Source: an uncultured bacterium
GTDB taxonomy: Bacteria > Patescibacteriota > Minisyncoccia > Minisyncoccales > Minisyncoccaceae
Assembly (NCBI GenBank): GCA_937870835.1
Contig: CALMWW010000020.1
Coordinates: 1-35,139, forward strand
Length of the DNA stretch: 35,139 nucleotides
Direction: 5' to 3'
Positions 13,940-22,343 of the stretch are shown here, one piece after another. The translations under genes were made by a program, and so were the position numbers. The notes beneath the pieces are model-generated. The model did no database searches and had not been told where the DNA came from. It was given only the letters and a program-made list of their open reading frames with translations. The stretch's first letter is position 1. Each line of letters begins with the position of its first letter.

Positions 13940-15865
13940 TTATTTATTGCCTTTATCTTCTTCGGTTTCAGCTTCGGGCGGCTCTTTTGAATCTGTAGGT
14001 TGTTGATTGTTTTGTTGATTAGGCTGTTCGCCAGCAGGTTGTTTATAGACCTGTTCTCCAATTTTCTGAATTGCTTGCGAAAGTTCTTCGCTTTTTGCTT
14101 TTATATCATTAATATTATCACCATCTTTAATTTTTTTCAATTCATTAAGTTTGGTTTCTATTTCGGTTTTAAGTTCTGGCGTTATTTTTCCTTCTGCGTC
14201 TTTCAATGACTTCTCAGAAAGATAAATAAGATTATCGGCAAGATTACGAACCTCAATTAATTCTTTTTTCTTTTGGTCTTCAACAGCATGCAGTTCTGCT
14301 TCCTTTTTCATTTTCTCAATTTCTTCTTTTGATAAACCAATACTTCCCTGCAACTTAACAGATTGTGTTTTGCCCGTAGCTTTATCAGTAGCCGTAACCG
14401 TCAAAATACCATTTGCATCAATATCAAATTTAACTTCTATTTGGGGCAACCCTCGAGGAGCAGGCGCAATGCCTTCTAAAATAAATTTTCCTAAAGAACG
14501 ATTGTCGTTAGCCATTGGCCTTTCTCCTTGCAAAACATTAATCTCTACTGAGGTTTGATTATCTGCTGCTGTAGAAAATATTTGCGACTTGCTTGTAGGA
14601 ACAGTTGTATTTTTAGGTATCATTATCGTATTTACTCCACCATAAGTTTCAATCCCCAAAGATAATGGTAAAACATCTAATAATAAGACACTCTTTATAT
14701 CTCCTTCGGGGGTACGACCCTCTTCTTTGGCAGTCAAAATTTCAGCTTGGATAGCTGCCCCCAAAGCCACAACTTCTTCTGGGTTAATAGATTTATTCGG
14801 TTCTTTTCCAAAAAAATCTTTTACCATTTGCCTTACTAAAGGTATTAGGGTTGTTCCTCCCACTAAAACCACTTCATTAATCTCGCTTTTGTCTAATTTT
14901 ATCTCGCCCAATGTTTGTCTTACTCTTTCAATTGATTTTTCCACTAAGTCTTTTACCATTCCCTCAAATTGAGCGCGAGTAATTTTATACTCTAAATGTT
15001 TTGGCCCATTTGCATCTGATGTAATAAAAGGTAAATTAATATTAGTTTCTAGGGCGCTGCTTAATTCGGTTTTAGCTTTCTCTGCTGCCTCTTTCAATCT
15101 CTGTAAAGCTAAACTATCTTTTGATAAATCAATGCCTTGGTCTTTTTTAAACTCACTTAAAAGCCAATCAATAATTCTTTGGTCAAAATCATTGCCTCCC
15201 AAGTGAGCTTCTCCGCCCGTAGCTAATACTTCTACGACATCTGGAGAAACTTCCAAAATTGTTACATCAAAAGTACCACCTCCAAAATCATAAACTAATA
15301 TCTTTTGAGATTCCTTTCTGCCAAAACCATAAGCTAAAGCTGCTGCTGTTGGTTCATTGATAACGCGAAGCACTTTAAAACCTGCAATTTCTCCCGCAGC
15401 CATCGTGGCTTTTCTTTGTGAATCATCAAAATTAGCTGGACATGTAATTACTACATTGGTGATATCTTCACCTAATTTTTCTCGTGCATCAGCTTTAACC
15501 TTTTGTAAAATCATTGAAGAAATTTCAATCGGGGTATACCATTTGTCTCCCATTTTAACCTCTATTCCGCCATCACTTCTTTCTCTGGTTTCATAACTTA
15601 ATAATTTTAATTCTTTTTGTACTTCTGGGTCAGCATAACGACGGCCAATAAATCTTTTAACTCCTGAAATTGTATTTTTTGGATTGGTAATAGCTTGTCG
15701 TTGCGCCAAAATGCCAACAGCTATTTCTCCACTTTTAGTATAAGCTACCACTGAAGGAGTCAAAATTGAACCTTCCCGATTTTCTAAAACTTTCGGTTCC
15801 CCGTTAATAATAGAAGCATATTTTGTAATTGCAGTACCTAAATCAATACCTAATACTTTTGCCAT
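13940..15865 (-). CDS. dnaK: Chaperone DnaK (Hsp70)
   Basis: 641 residues, full length. ATP-driven chaperone: nucleotide-binding domain (about 1-385), linker with DVLPLSLGIET, substrate-binding domain and helical lid, then a low-complexity Q/N/E tail. Conserved NBD blocks include NEPTAAALAYGF, VYDFGGGTFDVT and VVLVGGTTLIPLV. Oddity: the normally near-invariant phosphate loop DLGTTNS reads DLGTAIT (8-14), keeping Thr11 but changing the next three residues. The C-terminus lacks the usual EEVDDK-like end. A CIRCE operator lies 65 bases upstream, so repression by the HrcA encoded two genes earlier is expected. Confidence 0.98.
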   Translation of the reverse strand: MAKVLGIDLGTAITKYASIINGEPKVLENREGSILTPSVVAYTKSGEIAVGILAQRQAITNPKNTISGVKRFIGRRYADPEVQKELKLLSYETRERSDGGIEVKMGDKWYTPIEISSMILQKVKADAREKLGEDITNVVITCPANFDDSQRKATMAAGEIAGFKVLRVINEPTAAALAYGFGRKESQKILVYDFGGGTFDVTILEVSPDVVEVLATGGEAHLGGNDFDQRIIDWLLSEFKKDQGIDLSKDSLALQRLKEAAEKAKTELSSALETNINLPFITSDANGPKHLEYKITRAQFEGMVKDLVEKSIERVRQTLGEIKLDKSEINEVVLVGGTTLIPLVRQMVKDFFGKEPNKSINPEEVVALGAAIQAEILTAKEEGRTPEGDIKSVLLLDVLPLSLGIETYGGVNTIMIPKNTTVPTSKSQIFSTAADNQTSVEINVLQGERPMANDNRSLGKFILEGIAPAPRGLPQIEVKFDIDANGILTVTATDKATGKTQSVKLQGSIGLSKEEIEKMKKEAELHAVEDQKKKELIEVRNLADNLIYLSEKSLKDAEGKITPELKTEIETKLNELKKIKDGDNINDIKAKSEELSQAIQKIGEQVYKQPAGEQPNQQNNQQPTDSKEPPEAETEEDKGNK

Positions 15866-15929
15866 ATTTTTATTTAATTTTATTTATTATTATACAATGA
15901 TATTTTTATGTACTAATAAGCTTAGTAAA

Positions 15930-15956
15930 TTAGCAATCAAATGTCAAGAGTGCTAA
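15930..15956. promoter_or_regulatory. CIRCE operator (HrcA binding site) upstream of dnaK
   Basis: TTAGCAATC, 9 bases, GAGTGCTAA: one mismatch from the consensus TTAGCACTC-N9-GAGTGCTAA. It lies between the grpE stop (15959) and dnaK start (15865). A minus-strand TTGACA (15942-15947) is inside its spacer and could be the -35 of a dnaK promoter; a good -10 at the right distance is not seen (TAAGCT at 17 bp). No second CIRCE was found before hrcA. Confidence 0.88.
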
Positions 15957-15958
15957 AA

Positions 15959-16501
15959 TTATCTTTTTGAAATTTTAACTTTAGCAGGCCGAATTAATTT
16001 TCCATTTTTAGTATAACCAGCTTCTATTTCCTCAATCACTATGTCTGGCTCAAATTCTTCACTTAAAATAGCCTCTAATACTTCATCTAAATTGGGATCA
16101 AATTTTTTTCCCAATCTTTGAAGTGGCTCTATTCCCTTTTCTTTTAAGACATCTTCTAATTGATTTTTAATCATCAATAATCCTTTAATATTTTGGTCTT
16201 GCTGCTTCTCCCCATTAATAGCCTTAGCGGCTCTATTAAAATTATCTAATACTGGCAAAATACTTAAAATTAAATCCTGCTCTACTACCTCAGAAACATT
16301 TTTTAATCGCTCTAATTCTTTATTTTTATAATTTATAAAATCTGCTTTTTCTCTTTGCCAGCCAGCAAAATAATCTTGTTTTTCTTTTTCGGATTGAACA
16401 AATTTATTTTTTAATTCTTCAACCAATTTTTTAAGTTCTTTTAATTCTTTTTGTTCTTTTTCTATGTTTTTATCATTATTTTTATTTTTTAATTCAGCCA
16501 T
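15959..16501 (-). CDS. grpE: Nucleotide exchange factor GrpE
   Basis: 180 residues. Dimeric cofactor releasing ADP from DnaK. An acidic/basic charged N-terminus with a long predicted coiled coil (about 10-65, many E, K and L in heptads) leads into the four-helix region and the C-terminal beta domain, with the recognisable blocks LPVLDNFNRAAKA (about 82-94), the GIEPLQRLGKKFDPNLDEVL stretch and GYTKNGKLIRPAKVKI. Lies 15 bases after hrcA and before the CIRCE site, so it should be read with hrcA from the promoter at 17235-17262. Confidence 0.96.
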   Translation of the reverse strand: MAELKNKNNDKNIEKEQKELKELKKLVEELKNKFVQSEKEKQDYFAGWQREKADFINYKNKELERLKNVSEVVEQDLILSILPVLDNFNRAAKAINGEKQQDQNIKGLLMIKNQLEDVLKEKGIEPLQRLGKKFDPNLDEVLEAILSEEFEPDIVIEEIEAGYTKNGKLIRPAKVKISKR

Positions 16502-16516
16502 ATTATTATATTAAAA

Positions 16517-17224
16517 TTATAAATTATCTTTTAAGAATTTATTAATAGTATAAATTAAATTAATATTACGATTATAATTCATTCTTTTTGGTCCTATAAT
16601 AGAAATAAAAATATCATTACTTAAAACAGAAGAAAATGAACAGATTAAACTTAGGTCTCGCGCTTTTGGGGTCGGAATTTCGCGGCCAATATAAATACTC
16701 ATTTCTTGCGGCTTAAATTTTTCAATTTTCTCCTCAAAATCATCTAAAAAATTTAATAAATTAATTGCAAAATCACGGTCTTTAAATTCAGGCTCCCTTG
16801 CAATTGATTCCCATCCTTGCTGCCAAGAAACAGGCCGTTTCAATGAATGAATAACAACTAAACTAGAAGAAGCATCGGCTAAAAATTTAGCAATTTGATT
16901 AAATAATTCAAAATAATCATTATTCTTTTTGCTAATATTTTGCGATAGTTCTTCAATTAAATTTTTTTCTATTCTTTGTTTATAAAAATTATCTACAAAA
17001 AATCTATAAGCTCTATCGGTTGGTACTCGGCCAGCAGAGGTATGAGGTTGCTCTAAAAATCCAGATTTATTAAGAAGCTGCATTTCAATTCTAATCGCTG
17101 AGGAACATAATCCAAAATTATATTTTTGAGCCAAAAAATCAGAACTAATAGGTTCTGCTGTCCTAATATACTCATCAATTAAGGCTTTCAAAATTTCGTA
17201 TTGGCGCTCACTTAATATATCCAT
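16517..17224 (-). CDS. hrcA: Heat-inducible transcription repressor HrcA, short form
   Basis: Represses heat-shock genes by binding CIRCE. The winged-helix DNA-binding domain (1-75: LSERQYEILKALIDEYI, SSAIRIEM and HTSAGRVPTDRAYRFFVD blocks) is well conserved, and the C-terminus keeps IIGPKRMNYNRNINL, the usual end of the GAF-like domain. At 235 residues it is about 100 shorter than typical HrcA (~340), so the inserted dimerisation domain seems reduced or absent. The start is fixed by alignment (MDILSERQ) and lies only about 4 bases after the predicted transcription start: a leaderless or near-leaderless message. Forms a unit with grpE. Confidence 0.9.
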   Translation of the reverse strand: MDILSERQYEILKALIDEYIRTAEPISSDFLAQKYNFGLCSSAIRIEMQLLNKSGFLEQPHTSAGRVPTDRAYRFFVDNFYKQRIEKNLIEELSQNISKKNNDYFELFNQIAKFLADASSSLVVIHSLKRPVSWQQGWESIAREPEFKDRDFAINLLNFLDDFEEKIEKFKPQEMSIYIGREIPTPKARDLSLICSFSSVLSNDIFISIIGPKRMNYNRNINLIYTINKFLKDNL

Positions 17225-17285
17225 ATTGCCAAAAATTATAGCACATCTATTTTATCAGTCAACTATCATTATTGCCAAAAATTAT
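17224..17285. repeat. 16-bp direct repeat flanking the hrcA promoter
   Basis: TATTGCCAAAAATTAT occurs at 17224-17239 and again at 17270-17285, 30 bases apart, same orientation. The first copy overlaps the -10 box and the hrcA start codon region, the second lies just upstream of the -35 and reaches the gpmA stop. It could be a paired regulator site or a small local duplication. Confidence 0.7.
17235..17262 (-). promoter_or_regulatory. hrcA-grpE promoter
   Basis: TTGACT (17257-17262), 16-bp spacer, perfect TATAAT (17235-17240) on the minus strand. The -10 ends 10 bases before the hrcA ATG (17222-17224), so transcription should begin about 17228 and leave almost no leader. Confidence 0.75.
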
Positions 17286-17969
17286 TTAAAGATAAAATTT
17301 ATTAATTAAATTAAAATTATCATCAAATTCATAAATTAAAGGGCGGCCTAAAGGAATTTCTACATTTGGAATTTCGTCTTCGGAAACATTCTCTATATTT
17401 TTTACTAAGGCTCGCAAGCTATTGCCATGCGCTGAGATAATAATTCTTTGACCGGCTAATATTTTCGGTTTAATCTCTTCATTCCAATAAGGCATTACTC
17501 TATCTTCTGTGTCTTTTAGACTTTCTGTCAATGGTAATTCATCTGGTAATAATGAAATGTAAAGAGGGTCCTTTCCGGGAAATCTTTTGTCATCAATTGT
17601 TAAAGCTGGGGGTCTCCCCGCATAACTACGACGCCATTCTTTGAATTTTTCTTCTCCATATTCTTTCCTAATCTCATCCTTATTTAAGCCCTGTAGGGCG
17701 CCGTAATGCCGTTCATTTAAGCGCCACGATTTTATTATCGGAATTTTTAAATTCATTTCTTGTAAAATAATCTCCAAAGTTTCAATAGCCCGGCTTAAAA
17801 CTGAAGTATATCCTAGATCAAAAATATAGCCTTCTTTTTTTAAGGTTTGTCCTGCTTTTTGAGCTTGCTCTCGGCCTAAATCTGATAAAGGCACATCAGT
17901 CCACCCAGTAAAGATGTTTTCTTTATTCCAAATACTCTCCCCATGACGAACAATTACTAATTTATACAT
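17286..17969 (-). CDS. gpmA: 2,3-bisphosphoglycerate-dependent phosphoglycerate mutase
   Basis: 227 residues. Interconverts 3- and 2-phosphoglycerate in glycolysis through a phosphohistidine. The RHGES motif carries His9 (phospho-acceptor), LNERHYG supplies Glu86, and the second histidine is His181 in SAHGNS. Length and blocks such as [17 protein letters not shown] and GRPP are those of true dPGMs rather than general histidine phosphatases. Some C-terminal residues of longer homologues are absent. It lies 53 bases after map, still in the ribosomal direction, and ends 61 bases before the hrcA start. Confidence 0.95.
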   Translation of the reverse strand: MYKLVIVRHGESIWNKENIFTGWTDVPLSDLGREQAQKAGQTLKKEGYIFDLGYTSVLSRAIETLEIILQEMNLKIPIIKSWRLNERHYGALQGLNKDEIRKEYGEEKFKEWRRSYAGRPPALTIDDKRFPGKDPLYISLLPDELPLTESLKDTEDRVMPYWNEEIKPKILAGQRIIISAHGNSLRALVKNIENVSEDEIPNVEIPLGRPLIYEFDDNFNLINKFYL

Positions 17970-18022
17970 TTATTTTATTTTTTAAAAAATTATTATTTAA
18001 TACCATTCTATTAAATATAAAT

Positions 18023-18829
18023 TTATCTGTCGGTTAAAACAATAGCTCCAGTTTTAGTAATTGCTACCATATCTTCAAAATGCGCGGCTGGTGAACCATC
18101 TGCCGAAACATAAGTCATTCCTCTTTTTTTTATCTTGCCGCTTCCCAAAGTAAGCATTGGTTCAAGACAAAAAACCATTCCGGGTTTTAGTTTTTCGCCC
18201 GTATGTCTCTGTCCATAATTGGGAATATCTGGTTTTTCGTGTAATTCTTTGCCAATCCCATGCCCGCATAATTCATAAACAATTTCAAATCCTTGGCTCT
18301 CAATATACCTTTGGATTGTTTCTCCAATATCTCCAAAAGTAACTCCCGGCTTGCATTTTTTTATTCCCCTTTTTAATGCTTTTTTTGTAACTCTTACAAG
18401 ACGTTGTATTTCCGGGTCAGTTTCGCCAACAAAATAAGTCCTTGCCATATCGGTATGAAATCCTTCCTTTAAATTAGGATATTTTTTTAAATCTATATCT
18501 TTTAAAAAAACATTTAAGGGAAAAAAAATACCTAAATCTAATGAAACCACATCACCAACCTGCAAAATTTTATTTTGTGGCACGCCATGCACAATTTCTT
18601 CATTTACCGAAAAACATAAGCAGGATGGAAATCCATCTTCACCTTTAAAATTACAACGCCCCTTAGCTTCTCTAATTAATTTTTCTGCGGTGGCTTCAAA
18701 TTCTTCGGCTGAAACTCCCGGCTTTACTAAACTGCCCAAAAAGTCAATAATGTCGGTTAATTTTTTACCGCCCAATCGCATTACTTTTATCTCTTCTTCG
18801 GTTTTAATTGAAATTGTATTTTTTATCAT
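18023..18829 (-). CDS. map: Methionine aminopeptidase, type I
   Basis: 268 residues. Removes initiator methionine co-translationally using two metal ions. Ligands are all visible: Asp98, Asp127, His190, Glu223 and Glu252, plus His81 in VHGVP. Between the two Asp ligands, normally about 10 residues apart, there is an insertion (about 100-122, hydrophobic then charged) not found in the standard enzyme. The ATG overlaps the adk stop as ATGA, the usual secY-adk-map neighbourhood. infA and the alpha-operon genes that often follow map are not here. Confidence 0.95.
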   Translation of the reverse strand: MIKNTISIKTEEEIKVMRLGGKKLTDIIDFLGSLVKPGVSAEEFEATAEKLIREAKGRCNFKGEDGFPSCLCFSVNEEIVHGVPQNKILQVGDVVSLDLGIFFPLNVFLKDIDLKKYPNLKEGFHTDMARTYFVGETDPEIQRLVRVTKKALKRGIKKCKPGVTFGDIGETIQRYIESQGFEIVYELCGHGIGKELHEKPDIPNYGQRHTGEKLKPGMVFCLEPMLTLGSGKIKKRGMTYVSADGSPAAHFEDMVAITKTGAIVLTDR

Positions 18830-19497
18830 ATTCCTTCAATAGCCCGGACGATATCCTCAAAAACTTTTTCAATAGATTGTTCTCCATTAATAGTAATTAA
18901 ACGATTGTCTTTTTTATAATATTCAACTACTGGTTCAACTTCGGCCTTATACCAATTTAATCTCTTCAAAACTCCTTCTTGAAGATCGTCTGGTCTTTTT
19001 TCTAATTTATTTCCACAATTAGGACAAAATTCAATATTTCCATTTAATTCTTCGGCATTAGAAATAATCGCCTTACAATTTAAGCAAACTTTTCTTAATT
19101 CAATTCTTTTTAGGGCTTCGTCGTCAGAAATATCTATTAAAATTACTTTTATATTTTTATCCCATTCATACCACCCTAAGGCTTCATCAATTAAATAAGC
19201 CTCCAATATTTTTCGCGGAGACCCATCAAAAATTAATCCTTGGATATTCTTCTTTTTATATTCTTCTAACTTATCCATCCAAAGACTAAAAATTACCGGT
19301 GTTGGCACAATTCCGCCATTGTCTATAACATTTGATATTTTAACGCCAGTAAAATCTAGCTCTTTCTTTCGTTCTCTTAAAAGGTCTCCGCTACCAATAA
19401 AATCTAATCCATATTTTTTCACTAATAAATTAACTTGAGTGCCTTTGCCACAGCCAGATTTTCCTAATAATATAATAATAAGGGGGTTATTTTCCAT
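18826..19497 (-). CDS. adk: Adenylate kinase with zinc-binding LID
   Basis: 223 residues. Phosphorylates AMP with ATP to give two ADP. P-loop GKSGCGKGTQ (12-21), AMP-binding region with SGDLLRE, and the DGSPR motif in place of the usual DGFPR (91-95). The LID carries CxxC pairs at 138/141 and 158/161, the four-cysteine zinc site seen in Gram-positive enzymes. The spacing after the P-loop (GSGDLLR) and the LID arginines are typical. It follows secY after a 146-base gap with a weak terminator, and is coupled to map. Confidence 0.93.
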   Translation of the reverse strand: MENNPLIIILLGKSGCGKGTQVNLLVKKYGLDFIGSGDLLRERKKELDFTGVKISNVIDNGGIVPTPVIFSLWMDKLEEYKKKNIQGLIFDGSPRKILEAYLIDEALGWYEWDKNIKVILIDISDDEALKRIELRKVCLNCKAIISNAEELNGNIEFCPNCGNKLEKRPDDLQEGVLKRLNWYKAEVEPVVEYYKKDNRLITINGEQSIEKVFEDIVRAIEGI

Positions 19498-19575
19498 AAA
19501 ATTTAATTTAATATTTTTTGAAAAAATATTTTAAAGTATTTCTAATAAAGTGCTTGACTACAGTATAATACTTTT

Positions 19576-19607
19576 TAAATAAAAATAAAACCTTAGCTTG
19601 GTTTATT
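19576..19607 (-). terminator. Weak terminator between secY and adk
   Basis: Minus strand AATAAACC, 7-base loop, GGTTTTATT (one extra T bulged), followed by a T-rich stretch. The stem is AT-rich and short, so termination is probably partial; no clean adk promoter was found in the same 146-base gap. Confidence 0.5.
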
Positions 19608-19643
19608 AGTAAATCTAAACAATTGCTTTGATTTAATTAAAAA

Positions 19644-20894
19644 TTAAATTTCATAATGAAGCATTTCCAATTGAGCATCTAGTTGTTTCATTGTCTCCAA
19701 TGCTACAGAAACCAAAATTAAAAGAGAAGTTCCTCCAATTAAAAAATTAAATTGACTGACATTGGTAAGTCCTTGGATAATTGATGGTAAAACTGCAATC
19801 AACCCTAAAAATGTTGCCCCGAGAACTAAAACCCGATTTAAAATATTTTTAATAAAAGCAGCGGTAGCTTCGCCTGGTCGAATACCCGGCACAAAGCCAC
19901 CTGACTTTTGAAGATTATTAGAAATACTTTTTGGGTCAAACGTAACAGCAGTATAAAAAAAAGTAAATACAAAAACTAAAACAAAATATAGAATTCCATA
20001 AACCCATTGATTTTGTAAAAAATGTTCTATGGCCGTCCACTTAAATACTGAAGCCAATAAGCCGGGTATCATTAAAATAGAAATAGCAAAAATAATAGGT
20101 ATTACTCCAGCTGGATTAATATTTAAAGGAAGGTAAGTAGAAGCTCCGCCATAAAGCTTATTGCCCCTAACTCGTTTAGCATAAGAAACTGGGATATTGC
20201 GACGGCCTTCATTTACAAACACCACTACTCCAATTATCAACAAAGAGGCCAAAAAGAAAAGAATATAAGAGATAATGGGAGTGCTCCCCAAACTCCTAAG
20301 CATCAACTGGACATTATTTGGAAAATCACAAACAATACCCGCAAAAATCAATAAAGAGACCCCATTGCCAATTCCCTTCTCAGAAATCAATTCTCCGAGC
20401 CACATCATAATCATTGAGCCAGCGGTGATAGTTAAAATTGCGGTAATATAAACTAATGGAGAAATATTGCCTGTTATCATTCCTTGATTTTTCAAAAGAG
20501 CAAACATAGCAAACCCCTGAAGGATTGCTAAGGGAGCAGCAGCAATTCGGCAATATTGATTAAATTTTTGACGGCCTTCTTCTCCTTCTTCTTTATAAAG
20601 TTTCTCAAATTGCGGGAAAATCATTGTTAAAAGCTGAAAAATAATTGTCGCAGTAATATAGGGTCCTAATCCAAGCATTACAATAGAAAATTTATCTAAA
20701 GCTCCACCGCTGAATAAATTTAACATTCCTAAATATTGATTATTTGTAAAAAAATTAGATATTTTAAGAGTATTTATTCCGGGCACTGGAATATTAGCCA
20801 TTATTCTAAAAACTAAAAAAATACCCAAAACAAACAAAATTTTATTTCTTAATTCTTTGGCTTTTATAATTTCAAAAAATTTATCTAAAAACAT
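19644..20894 (-). CDS. secY: Protein translocase subunit SecY
   Basis: 416 residues, ten predicted membrane helices. Forms the SecYEG export channel in the cytoplasmic membrane. Recognisable features: N-terminal amphipathic stretch and first helix with FRIMANIPVPGI, plug region LNLFSGGALDKFSIVMLGLGPYITA (positions about 58-82, conserved glycines), cytoplasmic loop RNIPVSYAKR, and the C-terminal PGIRPG and GGTSLLILV blocks. Follows rplO by 34 bases as in most bacteria, ending the spc cluster here. Confidence 0.98.
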   Translation of the reverse strand: MFLDKFFEIIKAKELRNKILFVLGIFLVFRIMANIPVPGINTLKISNFFTNNQYLGMLNLFSGGALDKFSIVMLGLGPYITATIIFQLLTMIFPQFEKLYKEEGEEGRQKFNQYCRIAAAPLAILQGFAMFALLKNQGMITGNISPLVYITAILTITAGSMIMMWLGELISEKGIGNGVSLLIFAGIVCDFPNNVQLMLRSLGSTPIISYILFFLASLLIIGVVVFVNEGRRNIPVSYAKRVRGNKLYGGASTYLPLNINPAGVIPIIFAISILMIPGLLASVFKWTAIEHFLQNQWVYGILYFVLVFVFTFFYTAVTFDPKSISNNLQKSGGFVPGIRPGEATAAFIKNILNRVLVLGATFLGLIAVLPSIIQGLTNVSQFNFLIGGTSLLILVSVALETMKQLDAQLEMLHYEI

Positions 20895-20928
20895 TGGCTA
20901 CTTAAATTTTATTTATAAAGCTATTTTT

Positions 20929-21432
20929 TTACTTTTCCTTTTTAGGTTTTTCTTTTAATCCCTTGTCTTTAACTGATAACACCTTTTCTTTTTTTAAAGA
21001 CTCCTTAATCTCTCCCCCCGCTTTCTCTATTTTTTCCCGCGCTGTTTTAGAAACCTTACAATTTACTATAATAATAGGTTTACTAATATTTCCCATTCCT
21101 GTAATTTTAACTATCGGCAATTTTCCATTTTTAGATTGAATAATTTTTTTATCAGCCAAATTTTTAGGATTAATTATAGCATTGCTTTCAAATTTACTTT
21201 CAATTTTAGATAAATCTACTGGTATAGCCGGCTCATTCAAGATATTAAATCTATATCCTTTTAATTTAGGATATTTTTTAATCCATTCCCTAATTAAGGG
21301 TTTCATCCTTGAACCCGCGCGCCCCTTTTGACCCTTGCCACCGACTCCGCAATAAGTACCCTTTTTCCCGCCCCGGCCAACGCGCTTTTTTTTACCAAAA
21401 GTATTTTTAGGTTGTAATTCGTGTATTTGCAT
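20929..21432 (-). CDS. rplO: 50S ribosomal protein uL15
   Basis: 167 residues. Binds 23S rRNA late in assembly. N-terminal HELQPKNTFGKKKRVGRG-GKKGTYCGVGGKGQKGR block, with G-R-G-KG repeats, is typical; the globular C-domain has the usual IVK-TGMG pattern. A lysine-rich tail (about 145-167) makes it longer than the usual 145-150. It follows rpsE by 3 bases; the rpmD (bL30) gene normally found between them is absent, as known for CPR bacteria. Confidence 0.97.
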   Translation of the reverse strand: MQIHELQPKNTFGKKKRVGRGGKKGTYCGVGGKGQKGRAGSRMKPLIREWIKKYPKLKGYRFNILNEPAIPVDLSKIESKFESNAIINPKNLADKKIIQSKNGKLPIVKITGMGNISKPIIIVNCKVSKTAREKIEKAGGEIKESLKKEKVLSVKDKGLKEKPKKEK

Positions 21433-21435
21433 TTT

Positions 21436-21972
21436 TTATTTTTCAGCTTCAATCAACGTTGTTGAAACTATATTAGAAGGCTCCTTCTTTTTTGCTTTTA
21501 ATTGCTGTAAGGCTACCATTGTTGCTTTTGCATTATTTAGTTTATTTGTTGTCCGACTTAATATTTTAGAAGAAATATCTTTAATACCTGCTAGATCACA
21601 AATAATTCTTACTGTTCCGCCCGCTACCAATCCTCTGCCTCTTTGCTGTGGTTTTAATAAAACTTTACTCGGACCATACTTAGCTTCTACTTCATGAGGA
21701 ATAGTGCCTTGAACAATGGGCACAGTAATAATATTTTTCTTTGCAAAACGAGTAGCTTTATCTATCGCCTGAGACACATCTAATCCTTTAGAAGTGCCTA
21801 ATCCAACTTTCCCATTTTTATTTCCTACCGCAACAACAGCTCTAAACCTTAGAGTCTTTCCTCCGCCTGTTACTTTTGTTACTCTGGCTAAATCTAAGAG
21901 TTTTGATTCAAACTCATCTTTAACCACTTCTTTTCCTTTTTCTTCAAATTTTTTTCTTGGCTCTTTCTTCAT
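21436..21972 (-). CDS. rpsE: 30S ribosomal protein uS5
   Basis: 178 residues. Part of the decoding-accuracy region at the mRNA entry. After a charged extension (1-22) come the double-stranded RNA-binding-like N-domain (about 23-90, with KVTGGGKTLRFRAVVAVGN and GKVGLG) and the C-domain with TIPHEV and LLKPQQRGRGLVAGG. Its ATG overlaps the rplR stop (ATGA-type junction at 21972-21976 within a few bases). bL30 does not follow it. Confidence 0.97.
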   Translation of the reverse strand: MKKEPRKKFEEKGKEVVKDEFESKLLDLARVTKVTGGGKTLRFRAVVAVGNKNGKVGLGTSKGLDVSQAIDKATRFAKKNIITVPIVQGTIPHEVEAKYGPSKVLLKPQQRGRGLVAGGTVRIICDLAGIKDISSKILSRTTNKLNNAKATMVALQQLKAKKKEPSNIVSTTLIEAEK

Positions 21973-21975
21973 AAA

Positions 21976-22323
21976 TTAAAATTTTAAACCGCCTTCACGC
22001 GCGCCCTCAGCAAGCGCCTTAACGCGACCATGATATTTATATCCGCCTCTATCAAAAATTACTTCTTTAATATTTTTATCCTGAGCTTTTTTTGATAATA
22101 AGACGCCGACCGCTTTAGCAATTTCAATATTATTTTTTAATTTTTTCTCTAATTCTGTATCTTTAACCGCAATAAGAGTTTTTCCATTATCGTCATCAAT
22201 TAATTGAGCATAAATATGATTATTGCTTCTAAAAACACACAAACGAGGTCTTTTGGCTTGACCTTTAATTTTAGCTCTAATGCTTTTATGTCTTTTTCTT
22301 TTTTTCTCTTGTTTTGCTAACAT
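21976..22323 (-). CDS. rplR: 50S ribosomal protein uL18
   Basis: 115 residues with the start I prefer (ATG at 22321-22323, [16 protein letters not shown]); an in-frame ATG 15 bases upstream would add MNLYI, which is unlike the family. Binds 5S rRNA with uL5. The blocks [19 protein letters not shown] and the C-terminal [24 protein letters not shown] are diagnostic. Located between rplF and rpsE as in the standard spc order. Confidence 0.95.
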   Translation of the reverse strand: MLAKQEKKRKRHKSIRAKIKGQAKRPRLCVFRSNNHIYAQLIDDDNGKTLIAVKDTELEKKLKNNIEIAKAVGVLLSKKAQDKNIKEVIFDRGGYKYHGRVKALAEGAREGGLKF

Positions 22324-22343
22324 AATATATAAATTCAATAAAA

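Noticed and set aside
13870-14061. Minus-strand frame of 63 codons rich in N, K and Q
   Set aside because: Overlaps the repetitive Q/N/E tail of dnaK in another frame and runs into the dnaJ start; no family features.
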